Positions 39,098-49,188 of a DNA stretch of 64,000 nucleotides are shown one piece after another (positions within the stretch are counted from its first letter, which is position 1; every line of letters starts with the position of its first letter). The stretch covers positions 1 to 64,000 of the forward strand of contig JAPPCX010000114.1 in NCBI GenBank assembly GCA_028875655.1, in the 5' to 3' direction. Source of the DNA: Chloroflexota bacterium (GTDB lineage Bacteria; Chloroflexota; Dehalococcoidia; Lucifugimonadales; UBA3495). The notes beneath the pieces were generated by a model. The model did not search any database, was not told the DNA's origin, and saw nothing but the letters and a program-made list of their open reading frames with translations. The translations under genes and the position numbers were made by a program.

Positions 39098-40492
39098 ATG
39101 GGGCTGTTGCCCTCCTCTGAGAAAGACTCACCGACCAACTCCAAGACGGCATTGGGTTCCGAACCAAACCGCGACATCCCGGTGAGCAGCCCCTCCGATT
39201 CTCCCACCCGTCGTTCCGGTCGCCGTTCGTTAATCACGTTGGCGGTCCTGGCTGGTATCCTGGTACTCGCGGCGCTTGGCTGCGACTCCGACGGGCACCA
39301 ATCCATGCTCAGCTCAACGCCATGGACTCTGGACGGCGCCAACGGCCCGGTGGCCCGTGAGCAGTTGCTGCTGTTCAACGTTCTGCTGTGGACTATGGTG
39401 GCAGTATTCGTGCTGGTTGAAGGCGCGCTGCTGTACGCCGCCATCCGCTACCGTCGCAAGCCCGGCGATCCGCTCCCTCCGCAGACCCATGGCCATACTC
39501 CTCTGGAAATTGCCTGGACGATTGTACCCACGATCCTGATCCTGGGCTTGGGCATCTGGTCGGTGTTCGTGCTGTTCAAGCTTGAGCCCGGTGAGGCCAT
39601 CGCTTTAGCCAAAGAGCAAGACAGGGAACCGCTGCATATCGAAGCCGTAGGCCACCAGTGGTGGTGGGAATTCCGCTACGAGGATGCTTACCCCGATCAT
39701 GATCCCAACAAACCTGCCGAAGAGCAGATGGAACTGATTACCACCGCCAACGAGATGCGGATTCCTGTTGACCGGCCTGTCATCATGACGCTGAAGAGCG
39801 ATGACGTGATTCACAGCTTCTGGATCCCCAAGCTGGTCGGTAAGCAGGACGTGGTGCCGACTCGCGCCAACCAGATGTGGTTCCTGGCCGAGGACCCCGG
39901 GATGTACTATGGGCAGTGCGCCGAGTTCTGCGGCACTGCTCACGCGCAGATGAAGTTCCGAGTTCACGCCATGCCCGAGACAGAGTACAAAGCGTGGGTT
40001 GACGGTTGGGGTGGTGATCTGGCTGAGCCGATGTCGCCGGAGGCGGCGCGGGGCCAGTTAGTGTTCTTGGGCGACGGGCAATGCGTGACCTGCCACACGG
40101 TGGGCACGGCCGACCAGGTGAACGAGGTTGGCGAGGGCGTGCAGCACGCGCGGATGCAGACGTACATCGCCTATACCGAATGGTTGAGGAAGCCGGCCGA
40201 GGAGCGGCTGGAAGACGTCCGCACCGGAAACGAGCCTCCCACCGCGTTCGCTGCACCGAATCTGACCGACCTTGCGGATCGCACCACCATCGGGTCCGGG
40301 CTGGTTGACCTGAACCGTGAGACACTGCGCCAATGGCTCCGCAATCCCGACGACATCAAGCCGGGCAACCGAATGTCGGAACTGGCCGCGATTTACCAAA
40401 CCCGACTGGACCACCGCGCTGACCTGAGCGAAGAGCAACTGAGCGACCTGGTTGAATACCTCATGGCCCAGAGGCATCTTCCGGTACAATAA
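39098..40492 (+). CDS. coxB: Cytochrome c oxidase subunit II with C-terminal cytochrome c domain
   Basis: VGHQWWWEFRYE; YYGQCAEFCGTAHAQM CuA site; GDGQCVTCHTVG. Confidence 0.94.
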   Translation: MGLLPSSEKDSPTNSKTALGSEPNRDIPVSSPSDSPTRRSGRRSLITLAVLAGILVLAALGCDSDGHQSMLSSTPWTLDGANGPVAREQLLLFNVLLWTMVAVFVLVEGALLYAAIRYRRKPGDPLPPQTHGHTPLEIAWTIVPTILILGLGIWSVFVLFKLEPGEAIALAKEQDREPLHIEAVGHQWWWEFRYEDAYPDHDPNKPAEEQMELITTANEMRIPVDRPVIMTLKSDDVIHSFWIPKLVGKQDVVPTRANQMWFLAEDPGMYYGQCAEFCGTAHAQMKFRVHAMPETEYKAWVDGWGGDLAEPMSPEAARGQLVFLGDGQCVTCHTVGTADQVNEVGEGVQHARMQTYIAYTEWLRKPAEERLEDVRTGNEPPTAFAAPNLTDLADRTTIGSGLVDLNRETLRQWLRNPDDIKPGNRMSELAAIYQTRLDHRADLSEEQLSDLVEYLMAQRHLPVQ

Positions 40493-40568
40493 TCTAAACG
40501 AAGCAAACTGACGCCGCTAACGCATGGCCACGGCCGCACCGACCGCGCTGTAGCGGAGGAACTGAAGA

Positions 40569-42440
40569 ATGGTAACCATAACCGGCGTGATACCCCGCCC
40601 GAATACCTACACTGGCTTGTGGAGCTGGCTGACCACGGTTGACCACAAGCGTATCGGTGCTTTGTATGGTTTTTCCGCGTTCTTCTTCTTTATCGTCGGC
40701 GGCATAGAGGCCGGCATCATGCGGGTGCAGTTGGCTACGTCCGACGCCTCGCTGGTTTCCGCCGACTGGTTCAACGCGATGTTCACCATGCACGGCACGA
40801 CCATGATCTTCATGGTGATCATGCCGTTCGGGGCGACGTTCTTCAACTTCCTGGTCCCGTTGATGATTGGTGCGCGGGACGTGGCATTCCCACGCCTTAA
40901 CGCATTTTCCTACTGGACCTTCCTGTTCGGCGCGCTGCTGATGCACGGGGGATTCCTGATTGGGCAGGTGCCGGACGCAGGATGGTTCTCCTACGCCAAC
41001 CTTACCGCCGCGCCGTTCAGCGAGGGCAAGGGCCTGGACTTCTGGGCGCTGAGCCTGCAAGTGCTGGGCGTCGCGTCGTTGGCCGCCGGTTTCAACTTCG
41101 TCGTCACGATCATTAATATGCGCGCGCCTGGCATGTCGTTAATGCGGATGCCCGTGTTCGTCTGGATGACGCTGGTTACCAGCATCCTCCTGGTGCTGGC
41201 TTTCCCCATCATCACCGTAGCCCTGATTGAATTGACCGCCGACCGGCAGTTCGGAGCTAACTTCTTCAACACCGCCGCCGGCGGCGACCCCATCCTCTGG
41301 CAGCACCTTTTCTGGTTGTTCGGCCACCCTGAGGTGTATATCCTGATCCTGCCGGCGATGGGCGTCGTATCAGAGATTATCCCGACTTACAGCCGCAAGC
41401 CCCTCTTCGGCTACCCGGTGGTGGTTTTCTCCGGCATCGTCATCGCCATCATGAGCTGGGCGGTGTGGAGCCACCATATGTTCACGGTGGGCCTGGGCCC
41501 CATCGCCAACTCGGTGTTCACCATCACCACCATGCTGATCGCGGTGCCCACCGGAGTGAAGATTTTCAACTGGATAGGCACCATGTGGCAGGGTTCCATC
41601 GACCTGAGGACGCCGATGCTCATGGCCATCGGGTTCGTGGCGCTGTTTATCGTGGGCGGTCTGTCCGGTGTGTCCCACGCGGTGTCGCCCTCTGACTTCC
41701 AGCAGCAGGACACTTACTACATCGTCGCGCACATCCATTACGTGCTGTTCGGCGGAGCCATATTCGGCATCTTCGCCGGCATCTACTACTGGTATCCCAA
41801 GATCACGGGCAAGATGTACCACGAGACATTGGGCAAGGTGCATTTCTGGCTGATGTTCATCGGCATGAACCTCACGTTCTTCCCGATGCACTACGCCGGT
41901 TTGAACGGGATGCCCCGGCGCATCTACACGTACGCGGAAGGATTCGGCTGGGAGGGCATGAACCTGCTGGCGACCATCGGCTACTTCGTAATCGTCATCA
42001 GCCTGCTCATCTTCATGCACAACTTCTTCCGCAGCCTCAAAAAGGGTGAGGAAGCCGGACACGACCCGTGGGACGCCCCGACGCTGGAGTGGAGCATCTC
42101 CTCGCCGCCGCCAGTGTACAACTTCGCTGAGGTCCCGGTGGTAAAAGGTCAGGACGCCTACTGGATCACCAAGCGTGAGGCCGCGGCGCGCGGCGAAACC
42201 GTCCCCGCCGAGCCACACGTTGACCCCTCAACCATCCACCTGCCCAGCCCCTCATACTGGCCGTTGGTTACCGCCTTTGGCGTGGTCTGGATCGCCGGCG
42301 GGTTGCTGATTGACGTCGGCTGGGACTACATCAGGTTCCCGGTAAGCTTCATCGGCGGTCTGATAACGATAATCGGCGTGATTGGCTGGTCGAACGAGCC
42401 GCCGGCTGAGGAACACCACGAACCTGCAGGACATCACTGA
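40569..42440 (+). CDS. coxA: Cytochrome c oxidase subunit I
   Basis: LTTVDHKRIGALYG; WQHLFWLFGHPEVYILILPAMG; VWSHHMFTVG; YYIVAHIHYVLFGG. Confidence 0.97.
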   Translation: MVTITGVIPRPNTYTGLWSWLTTVDHKRIGALYGFSAFFFFIVGGIEAGIMRVQLATSDASLVSADWFNAMFTMHGTTMIFMVIMPFGATFFNFLVPLMIGARDVAFPRLNAFSYWTFLFGALLMHGGFLIGQVPDAGWFSYANLTAAPFSEGKGLDFWALSLQVLGVASLAAGFNFVVTIINMRAPGMSLMRMPVFVWMTLVTSILLVLAFPIITVALIELTADRQFGANFFNTAAGGDPILWQHLFWLFGHPEVYILILPAMGVVSEIIPTYSRKPLFGYPVVVFSGIVIAIMSWAVWSHHMFTVGLGPIANSVFTITTMLIAVPTGVKIFNWIGTMWQGSIDLRTPMLMAIGFVALFIVGGLSGVSHAVSPSDFQQQDTYYIVAHIHYVLFGGAIFGIFAGIYYWYPKITGKMYHETLGKVHFWLMFIGMNLTFFPMHYAGLNGMPRRIYTYAEGFGWEGMNLLATIGYFVIVISLLIFMHNFFRSLKKGEEAGHDPWDAPTLEWSISSPPPVYNFAEVPVVKGQDAYWITKREAAARGETVPAEPHVDPSTIHLPSPSYWPLVTAFGVVWIAGGLLIDVGWDYIRFPVSFIGGLITIIGVIGWSNEPPAEEHHEPAGHH

Positions 42441-42508
42441 TCCGCGTTCGAGCCGGTCCGAAGAATTTCCCGGTCATCCCGTAAACCGTTGCAAGCAGGA
42501 GGCGCCCG

Positions 42509-43213
42509 TTGGCCCACGTAGATACGACCCACGCCCCGGCCGAACATGAGCCGGCGGCGCATCCTCCCGCCCATGAGGAGGAAACCACTACCGGCATAAG
42601 CCACCGGAAGCTCTTGATGTGGGTGTTCCTGGGTTCCGACTGCCTGTTCTTCGGTTCCCTCATCGCCACCTACATGGTGTACCGGGGACAGAGCATCGTC
42701 GGCCCCTATCCCGCCGACATCATCGACGTACCCATCACCACCATCAGCACCTTCGTCCTGCTGATGAGTTCCTTCGCCATGGTGATGGCGGTCGCTGCAG
42801 CGCGCAACGGGAACCAGAAACGGCTCATCCAATGGCTAATCTGCACCATCATACTGGGCGGCGGCTTCATCGGTTTCCAGGTTTACGAGTTCAACCTGTT
42901 CCGTGTTGAGGGACTGCGGTATGAGACCAACTTGTTCAGCAGCACTTTCTTCACGCTGACCGGATTCCACGGGGCGCACGTTACGCTGGGCCTCTTCTGG
43001 CTGTTGTGCCTGACGATTATCGCCTGGCGCAATCCCGCCGGCCGACCGTCGGGGGAGGACGTGGACATTGCCGGTCTGTACTGGCACTTCGTTGACATCG
43101 TCTGGATCGTGATCTTTACCCTGCTGTACCTCATCGGCGGCTTTGACGCCGGCCCGGACGCCGGACACGCCGCAACCCAGGGCTGGCAGTGGATCACCGG
43201 TATCTTCGCCTAG
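42509..43213 (+). CDS. coxC: Cytochrome c oxidase subunit III
   Basis: LLMWVFLGSDCLFFGSLIATYMVYRG; TLTGFHGAHVTLGLFWLL; IAGLYWHFVDIVWIVIF; TTG start after AGGAGG. Confidence 0.94.
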   Translation: MAHVDTTHAPAEHEPAAHPPAHEEETTTGISHRKLLMWVFLGSDCLFFGSLIATYMVYRGQSIVGPYPADIIDVPITTISTFVLLMSSFAMVMAVAAARNGNQKRLIQWLICTIILGGGFIGFQVYEFNLFRVEGLRYETNLFSSTFFTLTGFHGAHVTLGLFWLLCLTIIAWRNPAGRPSGEDVDIAGLYWHFVDIVWIVIFTLLYLIGGFDAGPDAGHAATQGWQWITGIFA

Positions 43214-43272
43214 GCCCGGCCTGACTCTCCAACACCCGTACACTCTATCGCTTCCCAGGAGGCATTCACGCA

Positions 43273-44130
43273 ATGAGCACTAACCCCGGCCACGAAAGCG
43301 CTCTGCCGCACGAAGAGCACGGCGGACACGAGGACGCCGGCATTGGGCGGTTCTTCTTCGGGCGCGTGCCGGCAGGGGTTCACGGCGGGCTGAAGCAGTA
43401 CGGGATCCTGGCGATCTTCCTGGCGATAATCACGCTGATCGAGTTTCTCATTATCGTACCGGAAGGTTTGCAGGGTTCCAGCATCGTGATCGCGCCCCTG
43501 GTGATCCTGTCGGTCATCAAGTTCTTCTGCGTGGTCGCGTTCTTCATGCACCTGAAGTTCGAGCACGAGCTGCTGTGGCAGATATTCGTAGCCGGCTTGG
43601 TGCTGGGGCTGGTGGTTGCCTTGGCGCTGGTGCTGCTGTTCGGCGTTTTCCGGCCCACGCCGAGGGCATTCTCCGAACCGCGGGCCATGCCTTTCGAGCA
43701 CCACGGTGCGGAAGAAGAGCATCACTACGAGGCGCTGGTGGTTCCTACGCCGTGCCCGGTGGGAGCCTGCCCGCCCCCGGCACCGCCCGGAGGCAGCGCC
43801 GGTGCGGCAGCGTCCCCCGGACAGGCGTTGTTCGTCGGAGCCGGCGCCTGCTCGTCCTGCCATACCATCAGCGGCGTTGCCCAGGGAGTGCTCGGGCCAC
43901 CGCTGGACGGCATCGGTTCCGCCGCCGCCAACCGGATACCCGGTCAATCCGCGGAAGACTACATTCGGGAGTCCATTGTGGAGCCCGACGCTTACGCTGC
44001 CGGAACCGCCGACGGGCTTTCCCAGGATTACGACGGCAACTTGATGCTGTCCACCATGGCTGGCATCCTGCCCTCGTTGAGCGACGAGGATATCGACAAC
44101 CTGGTGGACTACCTGCTGACATTGCAGTAA
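43273..44130 (+). CDS. Cytochrome c oxidase subunit IV-like protein fused to a cytochrome c domain
   Basis: Three TM helices with KFFCVVAFFMHLKFEH (COX4-like) followed by Pro-rich linker and GACSSCHTISG ... STMAGILPSLSDEDIDNLVDYLLTL. Confidence 0.85.
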   Translation: MSTNPGHESALPHEEHGGHEDAGIGRFFFGRVPAGVHGGLKQYGILAIFLAIITLIEFLIIVPEGLQGSSIVIAPLVILSVIKFFCVVAFFMHLKFEHELLWQIFVAGLVLGLVVALALVLLFGVFRPTPRAFSEPRAMPFEHHGAEEEHHYEALVVPTPCPVGACPPPAPPGGSAGAAASPGQALFVGAGACSSCHTISGVAQGVLGPPLDGIGSAAANRIPGQSAEDYIRESIVEPDAYAAGTADGLSQDYDGNLMLSTMAGILPSLSDEDIDNLVDYLLTLQ

Positions 44131-44168
44131 AGCCTGTGGAATCTGGGATTCCAGTCTATTGCGAGCAC

Positions 44169-44196
44169 GTAGGGGCGAATAATTATTCGCCCCTAC
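44169..44196. repeat. 28-bp perfect palindrome GTAGGGGCGAATAATTATTCGCCCCTAC (family B)
   Basis: Related copies at 51533, 56099, 58417. Confidence 0.85.
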
Positions 44197-44275
44197 ACAG
44201 TTTGATGAGGATTGCAACCATGCCGTCAACGCCGGTAATATTCGGGTATCGCAGACCCCAACGGAGGACTTTCCC

Positions 44276-45157
44276 ATGCTGGTTGACCTGATTCGCCTGA
44301 CCGCCGCCGACGGAATGGAACTGGACGGCGCGTTTTTTGAACCATCCCCCGACGCCAAACCGGACGGCCCCATTGACGCCGTCCTCTGCATCCACGGGTC
44401 GGGGCGCAATTTCTACACTGCGGCCACCGCCAGCATGGCCAACGACCTGCGCAATCGGGGCTATGCGGCCTTGACGCTGAATACCCGCGGCCACGATACG
44501 GTCTGGGTGGACCGGCAAACCGGCGTCGCCGAGGGCAATGCCTACGAGATTCTGGGCACGGGCCGGCAAGACCTGCGGGCCGGCATCGATTACCTGTCGG
44601 GCCGTGGATACCGTCGCATCGGGATTCTGGGCCACAGCATGGGCGCCGTAAAAGTCGCCTACTACGCGGCGACCGAGGGCGACGACCGGGTCGCGGCGGT
44701 AATACCGGTGTCACCGGTGCGCCTGTCGTGCTCGTATTACTTGGAGTCTGAGGACGCGGAGGAATTTCGGGCCAACCTGGAAACGGCGGACCGCATGGAA
44801 GCGGAGGGCTGCGCCCTGGACCTGTTCTACGTGGACTTTCCCATCAAGGAGATGTTCTCGGCGGCGGCGTACCTGGACAAGCATGGCCCGCTGGAGCGAT
44901 ACAACATAGTCCAGCACGCGCCTAACATTCGGGTCCCGATGTTCGTGCTCTCCGGCTCGCTGGAAACGCACACGCGCCTGCTCGACGTACCGCAGGATAT
45001 GGTAACGGCAGCCGTCAACAGCCCACGCGCGGAGTACCTGGTGCTGGAGGGCGGCAACCATTCGCTCACCAACATGATGCCGGAAGCCGGCGCGGCAGTG
45101 CTCGACTGGCTGGCGTCCCTGTCTGCGGTCGGCGTCTCGGCGGCAGCGGCCGACTGA
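44276..45157 (+). CDS. Alpha/beta hydrolase
   Basis: AVLCIHGSGRNFYTAA; IGILGHSMGAVKVAYYAA; GNHSLTNMMPEAGAAVLDWL. Confidence 0.88.
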   Translation: MLVDLIRLTAADGMELDGAFFEPSPDAKPDGPIDAVLCIHGSGRNFYTAATASMANDLRNRGYAALTLNTRGHDTVWVDRQTGVAEGNAYEILGTGRQDLRAGIDYLSGRGYRRIGILGHSMGAVKVAYYAATEGDDRVAAVIPVSPVRLSCSYYLESEDAEEFRANLETADRMEAEGCALDLFYVDFPIKEMFSAAAYLDKHGPLERYNIVQHAPNIRVPMFVLSGSLETHTRLLDVPQDMVTAAVNSPRAEYLVLEGGNHSLTNMMPEAGAAVLDWLASLSAVGVSAAAAD

Positions 45158-45162
45158 AGGGG

Positions 45163-45615
45163 ATGGCCGGCCCGGAACGGGAATCAATCAGCGTCGTACC
45201 GATAGGATACGTGCGGAGCGGGTTCAACGAATATGCCCCATCTGAGGAGATGCGGCAGGAGACCTCCACGATCATCGTGTACCCGGAGTATGCGGATGGA
45301 CTGATGGGTCTGGAACCAGGAGACCGTATCCTGACGCTGTTCGCGCTGCACCGGGCCGTCGCTTCGGGCTACGAACTGCGGCTGCACCCGGGACACAACC
45401 CGGTCAATCCGATTCGCGGGGTGTTCGCCACCCGCAGCCAATACCGGCCCAATTTCATCGCGGCAACCGTGGCCCGTATCCTGGCCGTGCGTGTAGATGA
45501 AGTAAGCGGCAATGGAATAGTGGACGTTGTTGAACTCGATGCCCAGTATGGCTCTCCGGTGATCGACATCAAACGCCACTCCGCCGCGTTTGATGATGGC
45601 GCGCAGCCGGGTTAG
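45163..45615 (+). CDS. trmO: tRNA (N6-threonylcarbamoyladenosine37-N6)-methyltransferase TrmO family
   Basis: PIGYVRSGF; LHPGHNPVNPIRGVFATRSQYRPNFIAATVARIL; VDVVELDAQYGSPVIDIK. Confidence 0.85.
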   Translation: MAGPERESISVVPIGYVRSGFNEYAPSEEMRQETSTIIVYPEYADGLMGLEPGDRILTLFALHRAVASGYELRLHPGHNPVNPIRGVFATRSQYRPNFIAATVARILAVRVDEVSGNGIVDVVELDAQYGSPVIDIKRHSAAFDDGAQPG

Positions 45616-45726
45616 GCGTTTTGACACCGCCGGACGGTTCCGATACCATCGCCTACGGGCTTTGCCGAAAAAATTCGCAGTTTGGCCCATTCCAGAATTT
45701 CGTCCGCCATGCGCTGGATGTAAACG

Positions 45727-46035
45727 ATGCCCATTTACGAATACCGCTGCCAAGCCTGCCATCGCGTAAGCAGTTTCTTTTTCAAGGTCGCTTCGGCGGC
45801 AAGAGCCGTCAACTGCGAGCACTGCGGCGACGCTGGAATGGAGCGCATCATGTCGTCATTCTCGCAGGGGCGCACTGAGGCCGACGAATATCGCAGCCTG
45901 GATCCCCGTTACTACAAGATGGTGGACGATGCGCTGGGCAAGGCGTCGCCCGGGTCTGATCCCGACCACTACCTGCGACAGATGGCGCCGTTCTCCGCCG
46001 CCGAAAAGTCCGGCGATCCGTACTTCAACGAATAG
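45727..46035 (+). CDS. FmdB-family zinc-ribbon protein
   Basis: MPIYEYRCQACHRVSSFF...NCEHCG. Confidence 0.85.
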   Translation: MPIYEYRCQACHRVSSFFFKVASAARAVNCEHCGDAGMERIMSSFSQGRTEADEYRSLDPRYYKMVDDALGKASPGSDPDHYLRQMAPFSAAEKSGDPYFNE

Positions 46036-46079
46036 GGTCGGCGCTCAGCCGGCCGAACGCATCAGGAGGCACACACTGA

Positions 46080-46517
46080 ATGGCTGATGCAGCTATCGCA
46101 TTTCCCTCGTTGGCCTGGTTTGAGGCTTTGCAAGGGTTGGTCAACGAGGACGCCGGCTACCGTCAGTTCGGCACCGTGGACGCGGACATGGGGGTCAAGG
46201 TTGCCGACGAGGTTTACGTAATCACCTTTGAGGCGTTTCAGTGCAAGTCGGTTCGCGCCGGCAATGAATACGACCTGATCAACGTTGACTTCTTCATCGA
46301 GATGGCGCCCGACGCCTGGCAGGCCATGCTGGAAAACATCAAGGCCAACGGCGGCGCGGAGGCCGGCCAGACCCTCGTCAGCCTGGACATGGTTCACGAG
46401 ATTTCCAACAACGCCACCGGCGACCAGCTGCGGGCGGACCTTTTCTTCCGTTACAACCAGAGCCTGCAACACTTCTTCGACCTGTCCGCCAACCTGGAAA
46501 CCACATTCACCGACTAG
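46080..46517 (+). CDS. Conserved hypothetical (possibly SCP2-like sterol-carrier fold)
   Basis: 145 aa, YVITFEAFQCKSVR...INVDFFIEMAPDAWQAMLENI...; fold call tentative. Confidence 0.55.
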   Translation: MADAAIAFPSLAWFEALQGLVNEDAGYRQFGTVDADMGVKVADEVYVITFEAFQCKSVRAGNEYDLINVDFFIEMAPDAWQAMLENIKANGGAEAGQTLVSLDMVHEISNNATGDQLRADLFFRYNQSLQHFFDLSANLETTFTD

Positions 46518-46546
46518 CTCCGTCCGTCATTCTGACTCCCACATCC

Positions 46547-46623
46547 GTCATTCCGGCGAAAGAACAGCCTGCCCCGTGCTCGACATGGGGTCACCCCGTA
46601 CTTGATACGGGGCCGGAATCCAG
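46547..46623. repeat. Palindromic element GTCATTCCGGCGAAAG...CTTGATACGGGGCCGGAATCCAG
   Basis: Family A terminus plus internal CCCCGTACTTGATACGGGG hairpin. Confidence 0.65.
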
Positions 46624-46643
46624 CATTCAGCAGAGGATTTTTG

Positions 46644-47750
46644 ATGACCACCGCCACCATTCAAGACCAGGTGGGGATTGATCCCGCCGCCGTTCAGGAA
46701 TTGGAAAAACTCTTTCGACAGCAGATAGACCAGGGGTTGCATCCCGGCGCGGGGTTGGCGGTTTATCGCCACGGGAAGCTGGCCTTGGACATCTGGGGCG
46801 GACTCGCCGACGATGCCGCCGGCACGCCGGTGAACGCCGACACCATGTTCATCCTGTACTCGTCAACCAAGCCGCTGGCCGCCGCGTGCCTGCATATTCT
46901 CTGGGAGCGCGGGCAATTGGACTGGGATGACGCGGTGGCGAAGTATTGGCCCGGTTTCGCAAAGCACAATAAGGGCGGCGTCACCATCCGGCACATCCTG
47001 ACCCACCGGGGCGGGTTCCCCGAGACTCCGCCGGAACTGTCGTGGGACCGCTGGCAGGACTGGGATTACGTGGTCAAGTGCATGGAGGACATCATTCCCG
47101 ACTACCCGGCCGGCCAGATCATGGCCTATCATCCGCGCAACTTCGGCTGGGTCATCGGCGAACTGGTGCAGCGCATCGACGGCCGCCACATCGGAGTGTT
47201 CCTGCGCGAGGACATCCTGGACCCGTTGGGCATTGATGACGGGTACGTCGGGTTGCCGCCCGAACTGGAGCACCGGGTATCGCGCATCCACGCCATGGAG
47301 GACTGCGACCGGCCCGGCATGATCCGTCCGTACAATCGCCCGGAGGTACACCAGGCCGTGCATCCCGCCGGCGGCGGCATCTTCGCGGCGCGGGGCTTGG
47401 CCCGGTTCTACGCCATGCTGTGCAACGGCGGTGAACTGGACGGCGCGCGCATCATGAAACCCGAGACGGTGGCCGAAGGAACTCGGTTGCAGTTGGAAGC
47501 CAACGACTTCTCCCTGGGCACGCGGATGCGACGTTCTTTGGGCCTGGTGCTGGACGATAACCGCATGGGCGTTACCGCATCCGCCGGTGCTGGCACGTTC
47601 GGGCATGGCGGCGCCGGCACCTCGGTGGGCTGGGCCGATCCGTCCATGGGCCTGGCGGTGGCCTACATCACCAACGGCTTCCGCGCCAGCGCGACGAACA
47701 ACCCACGCTTGGCCGCCATATCGAGGGCGGTGCGCGCGGCGTGCCGGTAG
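46644..47750 (+). CDS. Serine hydrolase (class C beta-lactamase-like)
   Basis: MFILYSSTKPLAAACLH (SxxK), YHPRNFGWVIGELV (YxN-like), GTFGHGGAGTS. Confidence 0.9.
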   Translation: MTTATIQDQVGIDPAAVQELEKLFRQQIDQGLHPGAGLAVYRHGKLALDIWGGLADDAAGTPVNADTMFILYSSTKPLAAACLHILWERGQLDWDDAVAKYWPGFAKHNKGGVTIRHILTHRGGFPETPPELSWDRWQDWDYVVKCMEDIIPDYPAGQIMAYHPRNFGWVIGELVQRIDGRHIGVFLREDILDPLGIDDGYVGLPPELEHRVSRIHAMEDCDRPGMIRPYNRPEVHQAVHPAGGGIFAARGLARFYAMLCNGGELDGARIMKPETVAEGTRLQLEANDFSLGTRMRRSLGLVLDDNRMGVTASAGAGTFGHGGAGTSVGWADPSMGLAVAYITNGFRASATNNPRLAAISRAVRAACR

Positions 47751-47753
47751 CAG

Positions 47754-48110
47754 ATGCCTTCTATCATTTACCACTTGGCTTTCCGAGCGGACTGGGAGGC
47801 AGGGTTAGCCGCCGGCGAATACCGCGCGCCATCGCTGGCTGAGGAAGGCTTCATCCACGCCAGCGGCGATGAGGAGCAGATGTTGCGGGTTGCGGCGCGG
47901 CTGTTCACGGGTCGTGATGATCTCCTCGTCCTGGATGTGGATACTGACAAACTGCCGGAAGACTCGCCGGTGATTCGAGAACCGGCCAGGTCGGGGGAAA
48001 TCTTTCCGCACGTGTACGGGCCGATCAATCCTAATTCGGTGGTGCGGGTGCGAGCACTGGTTCCCGATGCCTCGGATCCTGGCACATTCACGCTAGCCGA
48101 CGCAGATTGA
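47754..48110 (+). CDS. DUF952 family protein
   Basis: IIYHLAFRADWEAGLAAGEYRAPSLAEEGFIHASGDEEQMLRVAARLF. Confidence 0.88.
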   Translation: MPSIIYHLAFRADWEAGLAAGEYRAPSLAEEGFIHASGDEEQMLRVAARLFTGRDDLLVLDVDTDKLPEDSPVIREPARSGEIFPHVYGPINPNSVVRVRALVPDASDPGTFTLADAD

Positions 48111-49054
48111 GCATCAATTACTCGGACGAGCAGCTGGCGATCATCAGGGGGGTTATATCCTCCCTGCCGGCTCTGGATCCTTTCAGCATCTCCCTGCGTG
48201 ATGAGGCAGTTGCGCGAGGTGACTGCCCCCAACGATTGTGGCCGCTCTGGCCCATGGAACGAACGGACGGCGAGTTGTGGCGTCTGCTCATCGAGGACGA
48301 TCTCATCGAGCGGTTCTCAGTGTATGGCCTGTTCCCCGCCGCTTATCCGCTGGTGTACGGTCAGGATTCGCCGGCTCCCGCCATACGATACGACGGCAGG
48401 GCGCGCGGGCGCGTCGCCATCATCAACGGCGGTGCGAACGCGGTAGTCATCAAACCGTGCCAGAGCAGCCGCGAGGCGGAAATCGCCGCCATCGCTGGTG
48501 AGTTGGGCGTCGGGCCGGCCCAACTGCCCACCATTGGCGGGTTCCTCACCGAGGAATTCGTTGATGGACGGTTCCTTACCGACCTGTCGGCGGAGGAAGC
48601 CACCCAGGAACGGATGCGGTCGGTGGGGGTAGCGTTGGCCGATGCGCTGGCCCGCCTGCACGCCGCTGACATCTGCTACAACGATGCGACGATAGCCGAC
48701 CCGGAAGGCCGTTCCCACATCATTCTGCGTCCCTGCGGTGAAATCCGTTTGATTGACTTCGGGGTCGCTCTGCTGCTGGACAACCACCCGGAGGCACTGA
48801 CGTTTGAGGATGCCTGGAACGCGGCGCGTACCGACCCGATGTTCCGGCTGTTTCGTCAGATGGCCGGAGGTGACGATGACGCGGCACTGGCAAGGTTCGT
48901 TGCCGACTACGGCCGGCGTCTGGCGGGCCAATCGGCGGCGGAGATTCAGTCGCGGGATTGGCGGATCGCTGAGGAGGGGGCGTCCATCATCGCGGTCCGG
49001 TACGGGCAAGTGGCGGCGGATGCGTTGCGGGAAGGGCTAGCACAACGCCCCTGA
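48107..49054 (+). CDS. Protein-kinase-like (Bud32/RIO/APH-like) protein
   Basis: AVVIKP, LADALARLHAADICYNDATIADPEGRSHIILRPCGEIRLIDFGVALL; TTG start overlaps upstream TGA. Confidence 0.65.
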   Translation: MSINYSDEQLAIIRGVISSLPALDPFSISLRDEAVARGDCPQRLWPLWPMERTDGELWRLLIEDDLIERFSVYGLFPAAYPLVYGQDSPAPAIRYDGRARGRVAIINGGANAVVIKPCQSSREAEIAAIAGELGVGPAQLPTIGGFLTEEFVDGRFLTDLSAEEATQERMRSVGVALADALARLHAADICYNDATIADPEGRSHIILRPCGEIRLIDFGVALLLDNHPEALTFEDAWNAARTDPMFRLFRQMAGGDDDAALARFVADYGRRLAGQSAAEIQSRDWRIAEEGASIIAVRYGQVAADALREGLAQRP

Positions 49055-49066
49055 TTGCGCGGGGCT

Positions 49067-49093
49067 CTGGATTCCCGCGAAGGCGGGAATGAC
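49067..49093. repeat. Dispersed palindromic repeat CTGGATTCCCGCGAAGGCGGGAATGAC
   Basis: Family A. Confidence 0.8.
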
Positions 49094-49188
49094 GATATGC
49101 CCGAACATGGCCCGGTGGACAACCGCCCGGCGCCGGCTTACTATGCCCGTATCACTCGCTCACTCATTCCCATTCAAGGAGCAAACCT

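Noticed and set aside
45640-45660. Recurrent GATACCAT motif (7941, 45645, 63868) as a shared regulatory box
   Set aside because: Only three short occurrences with no consistent spacing or -35; may be chance or weak -10 elements.
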